Source of the DNA: Bradyrhizobium diazoefficiens
GTDB lineage: Bacteria > Pseudomonadota > Alphaproteobacteria > Rhizobiales > Xanthobacteraceae
DNA: 64,000 nucleotides
Direction of reading: 5' to 3'
Assembly (NCBI RefSeq): GCF_016616235.1
Contig: NZ_CP067100.1
Span: forward strand, 1,609,001-1,673,000
The translations under genes and the position numbers were made by a program. The notes below the pieces were generated by a model. That model was not told the DNA's origin, searched no databases, and saw only the letters and a program-made list of their open reading frames with translations. The stretch's first letter is position 1, and the number at the start of each line of letters is the position of its first letter. Of this stretch, positions 1 to 9,162 are shown one piece after another.

Positions 1-367
1 CGGCATAGAGGAAGGCCTGCAGCGGCAGGATCGATCGCGCCTGCTGGCCCGCGGTGATCACCAGCGGCGTCTGGTTGCGATGCGCGGTGTAGATGTTTCC
101 GAGCGCATTGCCGACGCCGGCAGCCGAATGCAGATTGACGAAGCCGGCGTTGCGCGTCGCCTGCGCGTAACCGTCGGCCATGCCGACGGCGGACGCTTCC
201 TGCAGCGCCAGCACGTAGTCGATGTCGTCGGGCCAGTCGCTCAGGAACGGCAGCTCGGTCGAGCCGGGATTGCCGAACACTTTTTTGATGCCGAAAGATC
301 GCAGCAGGTCGAGGGTGGCCTGCTTGACGGTGACGGACTTGCTGCCGGTCTTGCCGTTCTTGGACAT
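1..367 (-). CDS. TPP-dependent benzoylformate decarboxylase-like enzyme, N-terminal part
   Basis: The gene starts at 367 and runs off the left window edge, so only about 122 N-terminal residues are visible. They are the pyrimidine-binding domain of a thiamine-diphosphate enzyme: a FGNPGSTELPFL motif near residue 31, then VLALQEA with the glutamate that activates the cofactor, then ADGYAQATRNAGFVNLH. This pattern is typical of benzoylformate decarboxylase (mandelate pathway) and related 2-oxoacid decarboxylases. It lies downstream of the acyl-CoA genes on the same strand, so it may belong to the same transcript. The exact substrate cannot be read from the visible half. Confidence 0.8.
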   Translation of the reverse strand, partial: MSKNGKTGSKSVTVKQATLDLLRSFGIKKVFGNPGSTELPFLSDWPDDIDYVLALQEASAVGMADGYAQATRNAGFVNLHSAAGVGNALGNIYTAHRNQTPLVITAGQQARSILPLQAFLYA

Positions 368-393
368 GGTTTCCGTCCCTGTTCTTTCCTCAT

Positions 394-489
394 CCTGAGA
401 AGCGCGGAACGCGCGTCTCGAAGCATGAAGGCCCGGCTGGTGGCCCCGCCCTCGAGACGCCGCTGCGCGGCTCCACAGGGTGAGGGTCT
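394..489. repeat. intergenic palindromic repeat (CTCATCCTGAG type)
   Basis: The gap between the decarboxylase start and the dehydratase stop carries CTCATCCTGAGAAGCGCGGA, a GTCTCGAAGCATGA half, then CTCGAGACGCCGCTGCGCGG and AGGGTGAGGG. The arms are inverted copies. It resembles the short mosaic repeats scattered between genes in Bradyrhizobium. It could fold in RNA and attenuate transcription into the downstream gene; that role is inferred. Confidence 0.5.
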
Positions 490-527
490 AGATCGTCACG
501 TCGCCGCTCGCAATGACGGGGGCGTCG

Positions 528-1376
528 TCACCACACCGCCGTCCCCTTCATCGTCGGCTGCCCCTCCGCATTCGCGGTCCACAGCTCCATGCCATCAGCG
601 GTCTCGGTGGCATTCACGGAGAACTCAGTGCCCTCGAACAGGGGCTGCACGCCGCGATACGAAAACTTCTTCGGCGCCTTGCCGCCGCGCAGCTTCGCCG
701 CCATCTCGATGATCAAAGCCGCCTGCAAGGGGCCATGGAAAATGAGACCAGGGTAACCCTCGACCTTGGTGACATAGTCGCGGTCGTAATGGATGCGGTG
801 GCCGTTGAAGGTCAGCGCGGAGTAGCGGAACAGCAGCACGGGATCGGAGACATGGATCTCGCGATGCTGCGCCGTCGGCGGGGGAGGCGGGGTCTTGCCA
901 GCGGGCGCACTGCTCGTCATCTCGCGATAGACGATGTCCTGCCGCTCGCGGATCGCGGTGCCCCGTGGGCAAGAGATGCTGTGCTCGACCGAGACGAAGC
1001 ACAAAGTGCCGGTCGATCCCGTCTTCACCTGCACGTCGGCGATGCGCGAGGTCCGCGTCGATTCATCGCCGACCTGCAGCGGCTGCAAGAACTGGATCTC
1101 GCCGCCGGCCCACATCCGGCGCGGCAGCGGCACCGGCGGCAGGAAGCCGCCGCGGGTCGGGTGGCCGTCGGGCCCGAGCATCGACATCGGAAACACCGGC
1201 TGCGCCAGACACCAATGCACGGTGAATGGCGCGGCATCGCCCGTCTTGGGCTCGCCGACCTCCTGGAATAGCGTCGCGCGCAGTCCCTTGACGAGCTGCG
1301 CGGTGACGATGTCGCTGGCCTCCGTGCTGCGGCCGATCCATTGCCGCAAATGATCGATGTCGAGCTTCCCGGTCAT
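528..1376 (-). CDS. FAS1-like dehydratase / MaoC-type acyl-CoA hydratase
   Basis: A 282-residue protein of the double-hotdog MaoC/FAS1-dehydratase group, similar in layout to mesaconyl-C4-CoA hydratase and HTD2-like enzymes. Such enzymes add or remove water across an enoyl-CoA double bond. The N-terminal hotdog has PRRMWAGGEIQFLQPLQVGD near residue 90. The C-terminal one has RYSALTFNGHRIHYDRDYVTKVEGYPGLIFHGPLQA, with the histidines of the hydratase active site (roughly residues 190-220). It lies 15 bp downstream of the CoA transferase and is probably co-transcribed with it. The pairing of a CaiB-type transferase, a hydratase and an acyl-CoA dehydrogenase suggests catabolism of a branched or dicarboxylic acid; the substrate is unknown. 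Confidence 0.8.
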   Translation of the reverse strand: MTGKLDIDHLRQWIGRSTEASDIVTAQLVKGLRATLFQEVGEPKTGDAAPFTVHWCLAQPVFPMSMLGPDGHPTRGGFLPPVPLPRRMWAGGEIQFLQPLQVGDESTRTSRIADVQVKTGSTGTLCFVSVEHSISCPRGTAIRERQDIVYREMTSSAPAGKTPPPPPTAQHREIHVSDPVLLFRYSALTFNGHRIHYDRDYVTKVEGYPGLIFHGPLQAALIIEMAAKLRGGKAPKKFSYRGVQPLFEGTEFSVNATETADGMELWTANAEGQPTMKGTAVW

Positions 1377-1391
1377 GGCGCTTCGCTCTTC

Positions 1392-2495
1392 TTACTTTTT
1401 GGACTTTGGATTTTGGCCAATCGCAGGCACCGCGCCGTAGGCGCGCGTCTCGCCGACGATGATCGGGGCCGGCGCGGGATAGCTGACCTGGCCGTTCGGC
1501 GTGTCGACCTCGATGCGGCGCAGATGCGGATGGTTGGCAAGGTCGGCCATGGTGTTAACCTCGGCGAAGGCGATGTCGGCGTCGGAGAGCCGTTTCAGCA
1601 GCTCGTCCCGCGTCATCTTGCCGAAGATATCCGCCACCGTCGTATCGGTGAAGTCGCGGTTGCGCACGCGCTCGACCATGTTGGCGACGCGCGGGTCGGC
1701 CGGCAGGTCGGGCTTATCGAGCACCTTTGCGCAAAGCGTCTTCCATTCGCGCTCGCTCTGGATCGAGATCAGAATGTCCTTGCCGTCCTTCGAGGTGAAC
1801 ACGCCATAGGGCGCGATCGAGGGATGGCGCAGGCCCATGCGCTTGGGCGGATTGCCGGCTTCCGCATTGAGCAGCGGCACGGTGCACCAGTCCGCCATTA
1901 CGTCGAACATGGAGATGCGGATGTCCGCGCCCTTGCCGGTGCGCCCGCGCGCGATCAGCGCCTCCAGGATCGCTGCGTGCGCGGTGGCGCCGGTCGCCAC
2001 ATCCACGATCGACATGCCGACGCGCGAGGCGCCATCGGGATTGCCGGTGATCGAGGCCAGGCCGCTCTCGGCCTGGATCAGGAGGTCATAGGCCTTGCGG
2101 TGCGCGTAAGGGCCCTCGTCGCCATAGCCGGTGATCGTGCACGAGATCAGTTTTGGATAGTCCTTCAAGAGCCGCTCGCGCGAAAAGCCGAGCTTGTCCA
2201 TCGAGCCGGGCTTGAGGTTCTGGATCAGCACGTCGGCGCTGGCGATTAGCTGCTCCAGCTCGGCGCGGCCCTCCTTCGTCGTGAGATCGACCACCGCCGA
2301 TTGCTTGCCGCGGTTGAGCCAGACGAAGTAGCTGCTCTGGCCCTTGGCCGCCGCGTCATAGCCGCGAGCGAAATCGCCCTCGGGCCGCTCGATCTTGATC
2401 ACCTCCGCGCCGGCATCCGCCAGCCGCGAGGAGCAGAACGGCGCCGCCACGGCCTGCTCGACCGCAATCACCCTGATGCCGTCCAATGCTCCCAT
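1392..2495 (-). CDS. CaiB/BaiF (class III) CoA transferase
   Basis: A 367-residue class III CoA transferase, which moves CoA between carboxylic acids. The start MGALDGIRVIAVEQAVAAP at 2495 fits the family N-terminus. Further motifs are ADAGAEVIKIERPEGDFARG, the LVQNLKPGSMDKLG-like segment, and a conserved aspartate in GMSIVDVATGATA, which corresponds to the catalytic aspartate region. An upstream extension of the reading frame is low-complexity shadow sequence and was rejected. The stop of the acyl-CoA dehydrogenase lies 10 bp upstream and the dehydratase begins 15 bp downstream, so the three genes look like one operon. Confidence 0.9.
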   Translation of the reverse strand: MGALDGIRVIAVEQAVAAPFCSSRLADAGAEVIKIERPEGDFARGYDAAAKGQSSYFVWLNRGKQSAVVDLTTKEGRAELEQLIASADVLIQNLKPGSMDKLGFSRERLLKDYPKLISCTITGYGDEGPYAHRKAYDLLIQAESGLASITGNPDGASRVGMSIVDVATGATAHAAILEALIARGRTGKGADIRISMFDVMADWCTVPLLNAEAGNPPKRMGLRHPSIAPYGVFTSKDGKDILISIQSEREWKTLCAKVLDKPDLPADPRVANMVERVRNRDFTDTTVADIFGKMTRDELLKRLSDADIAFAEVNTMADLANHPHLRRIEVDTPNGQVSYPAPAPIIVGETRAYGAVPAIGQNPKSKK

Positions 2496-2505
2496 GATGG
2501 CGGCC

Positions 2506-3675
2506 TCAGTACGAGCGGGGCATGCCGAGCACGTGCTCGGCGACGAAGGACAGCACGAGGTTGGTCGAGATCGGCGCGACTTGATAGAGCCGCGTCTCGC
2601 GGAATTTGCGCTCGACGTCGTATTCCTCGGCGAAGCCGAAGCCGCCATAGGTCTGGATGCAGGCATTCGCTGCCTCCCAGGACGCATCCGCCGCCAGCAT
2701 TTTTGCCATGTTGGCCTCCGCGCCGCAGTCGAGGCCGGCCTCGTATTTGCGGGTGGCTTCCTTCACCATCAGCTCGGCCGCGCGCATCGCTGCGTAAGCC
2801 TTGGCGATCGGGAACTGGATGCCCTGATTCTGACCGATCGGCCGGCCGAACACGCTGCGCTCCTTGGCGTAGTTCGTCGCCTTGGCGATGAACCATTTGG
2901 CATCGCCGACGCATTCGGCGGCGATCAGGATGCGTTCGGCATTCATGCCGGAGAGGATGTAGCGAAAACCCTTGCCCTCTTCGCCGATCAGATTCTCCGC
3001 CGGCACCTTCATGTCGGTGAAGAACACTTCGGTGGTGGCGTGGTTCATCATGGTGCGGATCGGGCGGATCTCGAGGCCCTTACCCTTCGCCTCGCGCATG
3101 TCGACGATGAACACCGAAAGACCATCGGTGCGCTTCTTGACCTGATCCTTCGGCGTGGTGCGGGCCAGCAGGATCATCAGGTCGGAATGCTCGGCGCGGC
3201 TGGTCCAGATCTTCTGGCCGTTGACGATGTAGCTGTCGTTGCCCTCCTTGCGCGCAAAGGTCTTGAGCGAGGAGGTGTCGGTGCCGCTGGTCGGCTCGGT
3301 GACTCCGAAGGCCTGCAGGCGCAATTCGCCGCTCGCGATCTTCGGCAGATATTTTGCCTTCTGCTCGGCATTGCCGTGCCGCAGCACCGTGCCCATCGTG
3401 TACATCTGGGCGTGGCAGCCGCCGCCGTTGCAGCCCGCGCGCTGGATCTCTTCCAGGATTGCCGCCGCAGCCGAGAGCTTCAGGCCTGCACCGCCATACT
3501 CTTCCGGGATCAGCACCGAGAGATAGCCGGCCTCGGTCAGCGCATCGACGAAGGCTTTTGGGTAAGCCATTTCGCGATCGAGCTTGCGCCAATATTCGCC
3601 GGGAAACTGCGCGCAGAGCTTTGCGACGGCCTCGCGGATGTCGGCGTGATCTTCGGTGTGGTGGTCTTCACTCAT
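2506..3675 (-). CDS. acyl-CoA dehydrogenase
   Basis: A 389-residue FAD-dependent acyl-CoA dehydrogenase, nearly full family length, that introduces an alpha-beta double bond into an acyl-CoA. Signature motifs include FGVTEPTSGTDTSSLKT (FAD/substrate loop, about residue 130), GQKIWTSRAEHSD, the ERSVFGRPIGQNQG helix, and the C-terminal QTYGGFGFAEEYDVERKFRETRLYQ. It is the first gene of the minus-strand block and is divergent from the LysR gene, with 125 bp between the two starts, an arrangement typical of a regulator and its target operon. Confidence 0.93.
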   Translation of the reverse strand: MSEDHHTEDHADIREAVAKLCAQFPGEYWRKLDREMAYPKAFVDALTEAGYLSVLIPEEYGGAGLKLSAAAAILEEIQRAGCNGGGCHAQMYTMGTVLRHGNAEQKAKYLPKIASGELRLQAFGVTEPTSGTDTSSLKTFARKEGNDSYIVNGQKIWTSRAEHSDLMILLARTTPKDQVKKRTDGLSVFIVDMREAKGKGLEIRPIRTMMNHATTEVFFTDMKVPAENLIGEEGKGFRYILSGMNAERILIAAECVGDAKWFIAKATNYAKERSVFGRPIGQNQGIQFPIAKAYAAMRAAELMVKEATRKYEAGLDCGAEANMAKMLAADASWEAANACIQTYGGFGFAEEYDVERKFRETRLYQVAPISTNLVLSFVAEHVLGMPRSY

Positions 3676-3800
3676 GGCGTTTCCTGTTCGGTGCGGCAGT
3701 CAAGATAACGCCGGCCAACCCTCTGGCGTTGTGAAAACATCGCCAGCCCCCTATGCTCATTTGCTATAGCGTATGAAGTAGCCTTCCAGGATTGGCAAGC

Positions 3801-4721
3801 ATGGATTTCCGGCAGCTCAGGACCTTCAGTTGCGTGGCGGAGCTCGGCAGCCTCTCCAAGGCCTCCGACACGCTGCGCGTGGCGCAGCCGGCGCTTTCCA
3901 GGCAGATCAAACTGCTGGAACACGAGCTGCGCACGGAGCTGTTCACCCGCAACGGCCGCGGCATGGTGCTGACGGAAGCGGGGCACCTGCTGCTGGTGCG
4001 CACCTCCGGCATCGTGCGGCAACTGGACCAGATCCGCGACGACATCCAGTCGGCCAAGGGGCCGCCCTCGGGGCAGGTCGTGCTCGGCCTGGTTCCGACC
4101 GTGAGCTGCGTGCTGTCGGCGCGCTTTGCGCGGCGTTGCGTCGAAAGATTTCCCGGCATCTCGCTGCGCATCGTCGAGAGCTACAGCGGCCATCTCGTCG
4201 AATGGCTGCATCGCGGCGAGATGGATCTCGCGATCCTCTATGGCCGCTCGGCCGATCTGCATCTCAACGTGCAGAGCTTGGGGCGCGACAACATCGTCGC
4301 GGTCGGCCCGCGCGGCTGCGGGCTCGCGCGCAAGAAGAGCGTCGAGATCGGCTGGCTGCTGCGGCAGCGTCTGGTGCTGCCCAGTCATTCCCACGGCCTT
4401 CGCGCGCTGATCGAGCACGCCGCCGCGCAGCGCAAGATCAAGCTCAATGTCCAGCTGGAAGCGGATTCGTTCCGCGTGCTGACGAGCCTCGTCGAAGAGG
4501 GGCTCGGCTTCGCGTTGTTGCCGCCGTCATCGGTCCACGGCGAGGTCGCGGATGGGCGGCTGGAAACAACAGCGGTGTCAAAGCCGATGACGCGCGAGCT
4601 CATTTTCGCTTCTCCAATCGACCGCCCGGCCTCCACAGCCTCGCTGGCCGTCACCGCGCTGCTCCGCGAGGAAGTCGCCGCCTGCCGTAGGGAAGGCGTG
4701 TGGGACATCAAGTTGAGTTAG
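3801..4721 (+). CDS. LysR-family transcriptional regulator
   Basis: A 306-residue LysR regulator. The N-terminal winged helix-turn-helix is MDFRQLRTFSCVAELGSLSKASDTLRVAQPALSRQIKLLE, followed by an effector-binding domain with PSGQVVLGLVPT and DLAILYG. I took the ATG at 3801; a TTG three codons upstream is in frame but less likely. It is transcribed away from the acyl-CoA dehydrogenase operon, so the shared 125-bp region probably holds its operator. The inducer is not evident. Confidence 0.92.
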   Translation: MDFRQLRTFSCVAELGSLSKASDTLRVAQPALSRQIKLLEHELRTELFTRNGRGMVLTEAGHLLLVRTSGIVRQLDQIRDDIQSAKGPPSGQVVLGLVPTVSCVLSARFARRCVERFPGISLRIVESYSGHLVEWLHRGEMDLAILYGRSADLHLNVQSLGRDNIVAVGPRGCGLARKKSVEIGWLLRQRLVLPSHSHGLRALIEHAAAQRKIKLNVQLEADSFRVLTSLVEEGLGFALLPPSSVHGEVADGRLETTAVSKPMTRELIFASPIDRPASTASLAVTALLREEVAACRREGVWDIKLS

Positions 4722-4784
4722 GTGCTTTCAACGCGGTTTAGGACAGAAGGCCGCGAGCAACCCTTCGCATGTTGTGCGAGCTGT

Positions 4785-4945
4785 CATGCCGGAATTTTAT
4801 AGCTGGCGGCTCCATACTCCGGTGTCATTGCCCGCCTTGTGCGCGCTTGCGCACTGGGGCGGGCAATCCACATTCCAGAGACCGCGCGGCTAAACCGAGA
4901 GGCCGCGGCGTACTGGATGCCCCGCTTTCGCGGAGCATGACAGGG
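4785..4945. repeat. degenerate intergenic mosaic repeat
   Basis: The 270-bp gap between the LysR stop and the P450 stop holds no convincing gene. It contains TTGCCCGCC and GGGCGGGCAA as inverted arms around TTGTGCGCGCTTGCGCAC, then GGATGCCCCGCTTTCGCGGA and GCATGACAG, the kind of repeat dispersed in Bradyrhizobium intergenic DNA. It lies between convergent genes and could end transcription from either side. Confidence 0.45.
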
Positions 4946-4991
4946 AAGCTTGAGGAGGCGGCTTGCCTCAAGGGAGTCCGTAGAAGCGCGG

Positions 4992-6266
4992 CTACCCCGG
5001 AATCCTTACCGGCAGCGACTCATAGCCTTTGATGAAGCTCGAATAGATCCGCTTGGGCTCGCCGACCACCTCGATCCGGTCGAACCGCTTCAGCATCTCC
5101 TCCCAGACAATCTTGAGCTGCAGCTCGGCGAGGCGCATGCCGACGCAGCGGTGAATGCCGAAGCCGAAGGAGAGATGCGTGCGCGGGCGCGGGCGGTCGA
5201 TGATGAAATCGTTCGGCCTCTCGAACATCTCCTCGTCGCGGTTGCCGGAGACGTACCACATCACGACGCGGTCGCCCTTCCTGATGTGCTTGCCGCCGAT
5301 CTCGGTGTCTTGCAACGCCGTGCGCCGCATATGCGCCAGCGGCGTCTGCCAGCGGATCACCTCCGGCACCATGGAATCGATCAGCTCCGGATTGGCGCGC
5401 AGCTTGTCGTATTGGTCCGGGTTCTCGTTCAGCGCCAGCACCGAGCCGGTCATGGTATTCCGCGTCGTGTCATTGCCGCCGACGATCAGCAGGATGATGT
5501 TGCCCATGAGGTTGTCGGGGTCCATGTGGCGGGTGGCGTCATTGTGCGCCATCAGCGACAGGAGGTCGTTGCGCGGCGCGGCGTTGACGCGCTCGTTCCA
5601 CAGCTTGGACATATAGGCGTAGCATTCGTCCATCTCGCGGCGGCGCTCTTCGGCCGACGCGACGATGCCGCTCTTGGGCAGCGCGGTCGAGACGTCCGAC
5701 CAGCGCGTCAGCTTGCGCCGCTCCTCCCAGGGAAAATCGAACAGGGTCGCCAACATCTGCGTCGTCAGCTCGATCGAGACGCGCTCGACGAAGTTGAAGG
5801 TCTCGTTGCGCGGCAGGTTGTCCAGCACGGTCCGCGAACGCTGACGGATCAGCTTTGCCAGCTCGTCCAGATGGGTCGGCGTGAACATCGGCGACACCGT
5901 CTTGCGCTGTGCCGAGTGCTTGGGTTGGTCCATCGCGATGAAGCTCGGCCAATCGTAACCATCAGGCACGTCTCGGATCGAGATGCCGCCGAGCGTCGAG
6001 TCCGAGGAGAAGATGCCGTGATTGGTGTCGACATGCATGATGTCGTTGTATTTCACCACCGACCAATAGGGCTCGATCGGCGCATTGGTGCAGTAATGCA
6101 CCGGCTCTTCCTTGCGCAGCCGCTCGAACCACGGCCACAGGGTGTCGTCCTGGAATAGCCTGGGCGCGCCGGGGTGGAATTGCGCCAGCGGTGTCGCATA
6201 GGCCTCCTCGCGGGCTCTGCGCATGCGTTCGGCTTTGTCCACTTTAACCGGCGCTTGAATGTTCAT
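4992..6266 (-). CDS. cytochrome P450, CYP153 family
   Basis: A 424-residue soluble class I P450. The haem-ligand motif FGFGIHRCVG places the cysteine near residue 374, and the I-helix oxygen-activation motif is VGGNDTTRNT near 270. Segments such as VERVSIELTTQMLATLFDFPWEERRKLTRWSDV and RWQTPLAHMRRTALQD match the CYP153 family of terminal alkane and fatty-acid hydroxylases, judged from memory of that family. No signal peptide or membrane anchor is visible. It needs a ferredoxin and reductase, which are not adjacent. It is followed upstream by a closely similar P450, so the pair is a tandem duplication with divergence. Confidence 0.9.
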   Translation of the reverse strand: MNIQAPVKVDKAERMRRAREEAYATPLAQFHPGAPRLFQDDTLWPWFERLRKEEPVHYCTNAPIEPYWSVVKYNDIMHVDTNHGIFSSDSTLGGISIRDVPDGYDWPSFIAMDQPKHSAQRKTVSPMFTPTHLDELAKLIRQRSRTVLDNLPRNETFNFVERVSIELTTQMLATLFDFPWEERRKLTRWSDVSTALPKSGIVASAEERRREMDECYAYMSKLWNERVNAAPRNDLLSLMAHNDATRHMDPDNLMGNIILLIVGGNDTTRNTMTGSVLALNENPDQYDKLRANPELIDSMVPEVIRWQTPLAHMRRTALQDTEIGGKHIRKGDRVVMWYVSGNRDEEMFERPNDFIIDRPRPRTHLSFGFGIHRCVGMRLAELQLKIVWEEMLKRFDRIEVVGEPKRIYSSFIKGYESLPVRIPG

Positions 6267-6284
6267 GGTGGTGGCTCCAGTGTG

Positions 6285-6425
6285 TCTGCTTAACCTCTCC
6301 CGCTTGTGGGAGAGGTGGGCGCGTAGCGCCGGGTGAGGGCTCTATCCTCTCGGGGATTGTCCCGTTGCGGAGGCACCCTCTCCCCAACCCTCTCCCGCAA
6401 GCGGGAGAGGGGGCGCGGCATCCTC
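6285..6425. repeat. palindromic repeat CTCTCCCGC...GCGGGAGAG between the P450 genes
   Basis: Contains CCTCTCCCGCTTGTGGGAGAGG near one end and CCCTCTCCCGCAAGCGGGAGAGGG near the other, with GGTGAGGGCTCTATCCTCTC between. The same element recurs near 18.24, 19.46 and 22.1-22.3 kb. Each arm is a near-perfect hairpin. It separates the two P450 genes, so they may be transcribed apart despite sharing a strand. Confidence 0.75.
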
Positions 6426-6435
6426 GTGGTTTAAC

Positions 6436-7701
6436 TCACGCCGCAATCTTCACGGGCAAGCTTTCGAGTCCCTTTACGAAACTCGAATAGACCCGCCTGG
6501 GTTCGCCGACCACATCAATATGGTCGAACCGCTTCAGGATCTCTTCCCAGATGATCTTGAGCTGGAGCTCGGCAAGCCGCAAGCCGACGCAACGGTGGAT
6601 GCCGAAGCCGAACGAGAGGTGCGTGCGGGGGCGGGCGCGGTCGATGATGAAATCATAGGGCTTTTCGATCGCCTCCTCGTCGCGGTTGCCCGAAACGTAC
6701 CACATCACGACCTTGTCACCCTTCTTGATCTGCTTGCCGCGGAACTCGAAATCGGAGAGCGCGGTGCGGCGCATATGCGCCAGCGGCGTCTGCCAGCGGA
6801 TCACCTCCGGCACGAAGCTGTCGAGCAGCGCCGGATTATCGCGCAGCTTGCGATACTGCTCCGGATGCTGGCTCAGCGCGAGCAGCGAGCCCGACATGGT
6901 GTTGCGGGTGGTGTCATTGCCGCCGACGATCAGGAGGATGAGATTGCCGAGGAAGTTTTTCGCGTCCATGTCGCGGGTGGCGTCACTGTGGGCCATCATC
7001 GACAAAAGGTCGCTCTTCAGCGGCTGGGCGATGCGCTCCTTCCACAGCCGCGAGAAATACTGCGCGCATTCCGTCAGCTCGACCTGCCGCTCGTCCTCGG
7101 TCGCGACGAGGCCGTCCGGGCCGGGAATGGTGGTGGCGATATCGGACCAGCGCGTCAGCTTGCGGCGATCCTCCCAGGGAAAGTCGAACAGCACCGCCAG
7201 CATCTGCGTGGTCAGCTCGATCGAGACCTGATCGACCCAGTCGAACACCTCGCCGCGCGGCAGATTGTCCAGGCACTCGGCGGAGCGCTTGCGGATGTTG
7301 ATGGCGAGATTGTCCAGATGCGTCGGCGTGAACATTGGCGCCACGCTCTTGCGCTGCGCGGCGTGGCGCGGCGGGTCCATCGAGATGAAACTCTCGCGGC
7401 GCAAATCCGGGTCGATGTCGCGGATGGTGATGCCGCCGAGCGCCGAGGCCGAGGAGAACACGGCGTGATTGGTCTCGATCTCCATGATGTCGTTGTAGCG
7501 CGTCACCGACCAGTACGGCCCGAACATCGAGTCCTTGCAATAGTGCACGGGATCCTCACGGCGCAGCCGGTCGAAATATGGCCAGAACGTATCGGTCCTG
7601 AACAATTCAGGATCGCCCGGATCGAACTGCTCCAGCGGCAGCGACGTGGCGCGTGCGCGAAGTGCGTCGAGCTTCGCCGCGCTCTCGATCGTCCCATGCA
7701 T
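6436..7701 (-). CDS. cytochrome P450, CYP153 family (paralogue)
   Basis: A 421-residue P450 of the same family as its downstream neighbour, with FGFGIHRCVG (haem cysteine near residue 372) and VGGNDTTRNTMSG. The N-terminal part DPVHYCKDSMFGPYWSVTRYNDIMEIETN is even closer to described CYP153A sequences. I chose ATG 7701 because AGGGAGAA lies 6 bases before it and because this length matches the paralogue; in-frame codons to 7767 lack a ribosome site. The expected role is terminal hydroxylation of a medium-chain alkyl substrate. The two copies differ throughout, which suggests an old duplication with separate substrate preferences. Confidence 0.9.
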   Translation of the reverse strand: MHGTIESAAKLDALRARATSLPLEQFDPGDPELFRTDTFWPYFDRLRREDPVHYCKDSMFGPYWSVTRYNDIMEIETNHAVFSSASALGGITIRDIDPDLRRESFISMDPPRHAAQRKSVAPMFTPTHLDNLAINIRKRSAECLDNLPRGEVFDWVDQVSIELTTQMLAVLFDFPWEDRRKLTRWSDIATTIPGPDGLVATEDERQVELTECAQYFSRLWKERIAQPLKSDLLSMMAHSDATRDMDAKNFLGNLILLIVGGNDTTRNTMSGSLLALSQHPEQYRKLRDNPALLDSFVPEVIRWQTPLAHMRRTALSDFEFRGKQIKKGDKVVMWYVSGNRDEEAIEKPYDFIIDRARPRTHLSFGFGIHRCVGLRLAELQLKIIWEEILKRFDHIDVVGEPRRVYSSFVKGLESLPVKIAA

Positions 7702-8004
7702 GACCGTTCTCCCTGACATCGACCGCGCGTTCTCGTTGAATTCTGCGCTGCGGTATTTGATTTGCAATTACAGCCGGTTGTCTGCGCCGGAGCAAGGGCG
7801 AGTTTTGCCACATCCAACCTTTGCGAGCGGAATCGGGCGGACGTCACGTGGATGTGTCAACGTGATCTGCCGCACGCCGTTGGCCGGAGAATCCTGCGAG
7901 AAATCGACCACAATCGAGGCAAATCGAACCTGCCCATCTTGGGGATCGACCAATCCTTGATCTATAGTTTGCCCCTGACAGGTCCGCACCCCGAGGTTGC
8001 CGCC

Positions 8005-9159
8005 GTGAACGACATGCAATGGGCCCCCATCGGCTCCGAACCCCTGCCGCCGCCACTGCCGTCGACGCAGGTCGATTTCACCGGCGACCGCTCCGTGTTC
8101 CGGAAAATGGTCACCAAAGGTGCCATGCTGGAGCTCGTCACCTTCGGCTTCTACCGGTTCTGGCTGGTCACCGACATCCGCCGCCATCTGTGGTCGAACA
8201 CCGCGATCGACGGCGATGCCGCCGAATACACCGGCCGCGGCAAGGAGCTTTTGATCGGCTTCCTGTTCGCACTCGCGATCCTGATGCCGATCTACCTTGC
8301 CTATTTCCTCGTCGGTATCGAGTTCGAGCGCTGGCAGGGCTTTGCCTCGACGCCGCTGTTCATCAGCTTCTACGCCTTCGGCCAGTTCGCGATCTTTCGC
8401 GCGCGGCGCTACCGGCTGACCCGCACGGTCTGGCGCGGCGTGCGATTCTGGATGGACGGCTCGGGCTGGGCTTATTCATTCCGTGCCATGGCCTGGGGCC
8501 TGCTGGTGTTCCTCACGCTCGGCCTGGCGCTGCCCTGGCGCGAGGCTTCGCTCGAACGCTACAAGATGCGGCACACCTATTATGGCGATCTGCGTGGTGA
8601 CTTCGAAAGCGACGGCTGGACCTTCTTCAAGCGCGGCTGGTGGCTGTGGCTGCTCAGCCCGGTCGCGCTCGTCGTCTTCCCGCTCGCCCCGTTCTTCTAC
8701 GCCGAGTTCAAGGCGCGCGAATGGCGCTGGTGGCTCGACGGCATCCGCATCGGCGGCGTCAGCCTGTCCTCGGACCTCCCGCACAACGCGTTCTACGGCC
8801 TCTATTGGAAGGTGACCGGCTGGTCGCTGCTGCTGAGCACCATCTTCGGCTTCTATATCGGCGGGGCCACCGCTCTCGCTGTCAAGCTGAGTGGCCTTCC
8901 GGTCCAGCAGCTATTGGGTCCCAATGCTCACGCGAAGAGCATCCCCATGCTGGTGATGATGGTCGTCGGCTATTTCGCCCTCGCCCTTGCGCTCAACATC
9001 GTCATGCGGGTCTATCTGCAGCGCGACATCTGGGCCAGGGTGCTGGAGACCGTCGAGGTGCACAACATCGGAGCCGCGGCGGACGTGCGTGGCAGCGGCG
9101 AGCTTGCCAGCGCGCTCGGCGAAGGTTTTGCCGATGGGCTCGATGTCGCGGGATTCTGA
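8005..9159 (+). CDS. DUF898 (YjgN-like) integral membrane protein
   Basis: A 384-residue multi-pass membrane protein. The DUF898 signature is FGFYRFWLVTDIRRHLWSNTAIDGDAAEYTGRGKELLIGFL near the N-terminus, with a second half showing the same arrangement of W, R and aromatic residues. I see about six to eight hydrophobic helices. The GTG at 8005 is preceded by CGAGG; an ATG at 8014 is an alternative. The function of the family is not established. It sits 3 bp before the M48 protease gene, and in related genomes this pairing recurs, so the two are probably translated from one message. Confidence 0.85.
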   Translation: MNDMQWAPIGSEPLPPPLPSTQVDFTGDRSVFRKMVTKGAMLELVTFGFYRFWLVTDIRRHLWSNTAIDGDAAEYTGRGKELLIGFLFALAILMPIYLAYFLVGIEFERWQGFASTPLFISFYAFGQFAIFRARRYRLTRTVWRGVRFWMDGSGWAYSFRAMAWGLLVFLTLGLALPWREASLERYKMRHTYYGDLRGDFESDGWTFFKRGWWLWLLSPVALVVFPLAPFFYAEFKAREWRWWLDGIRIGGVSLSSDLPHNAFYGLYWKVTGWSLLLSTIFGFYIGGATALAVKLSGLPVQQLLGPNAHAKSIPMLVMMVVGYFALALALNIVMRVYLQRDIWARVLETVEVHNIGAAADVRGSGELASALGEGFADGLDVAGF

Positions 9160-9162
9160 GCT

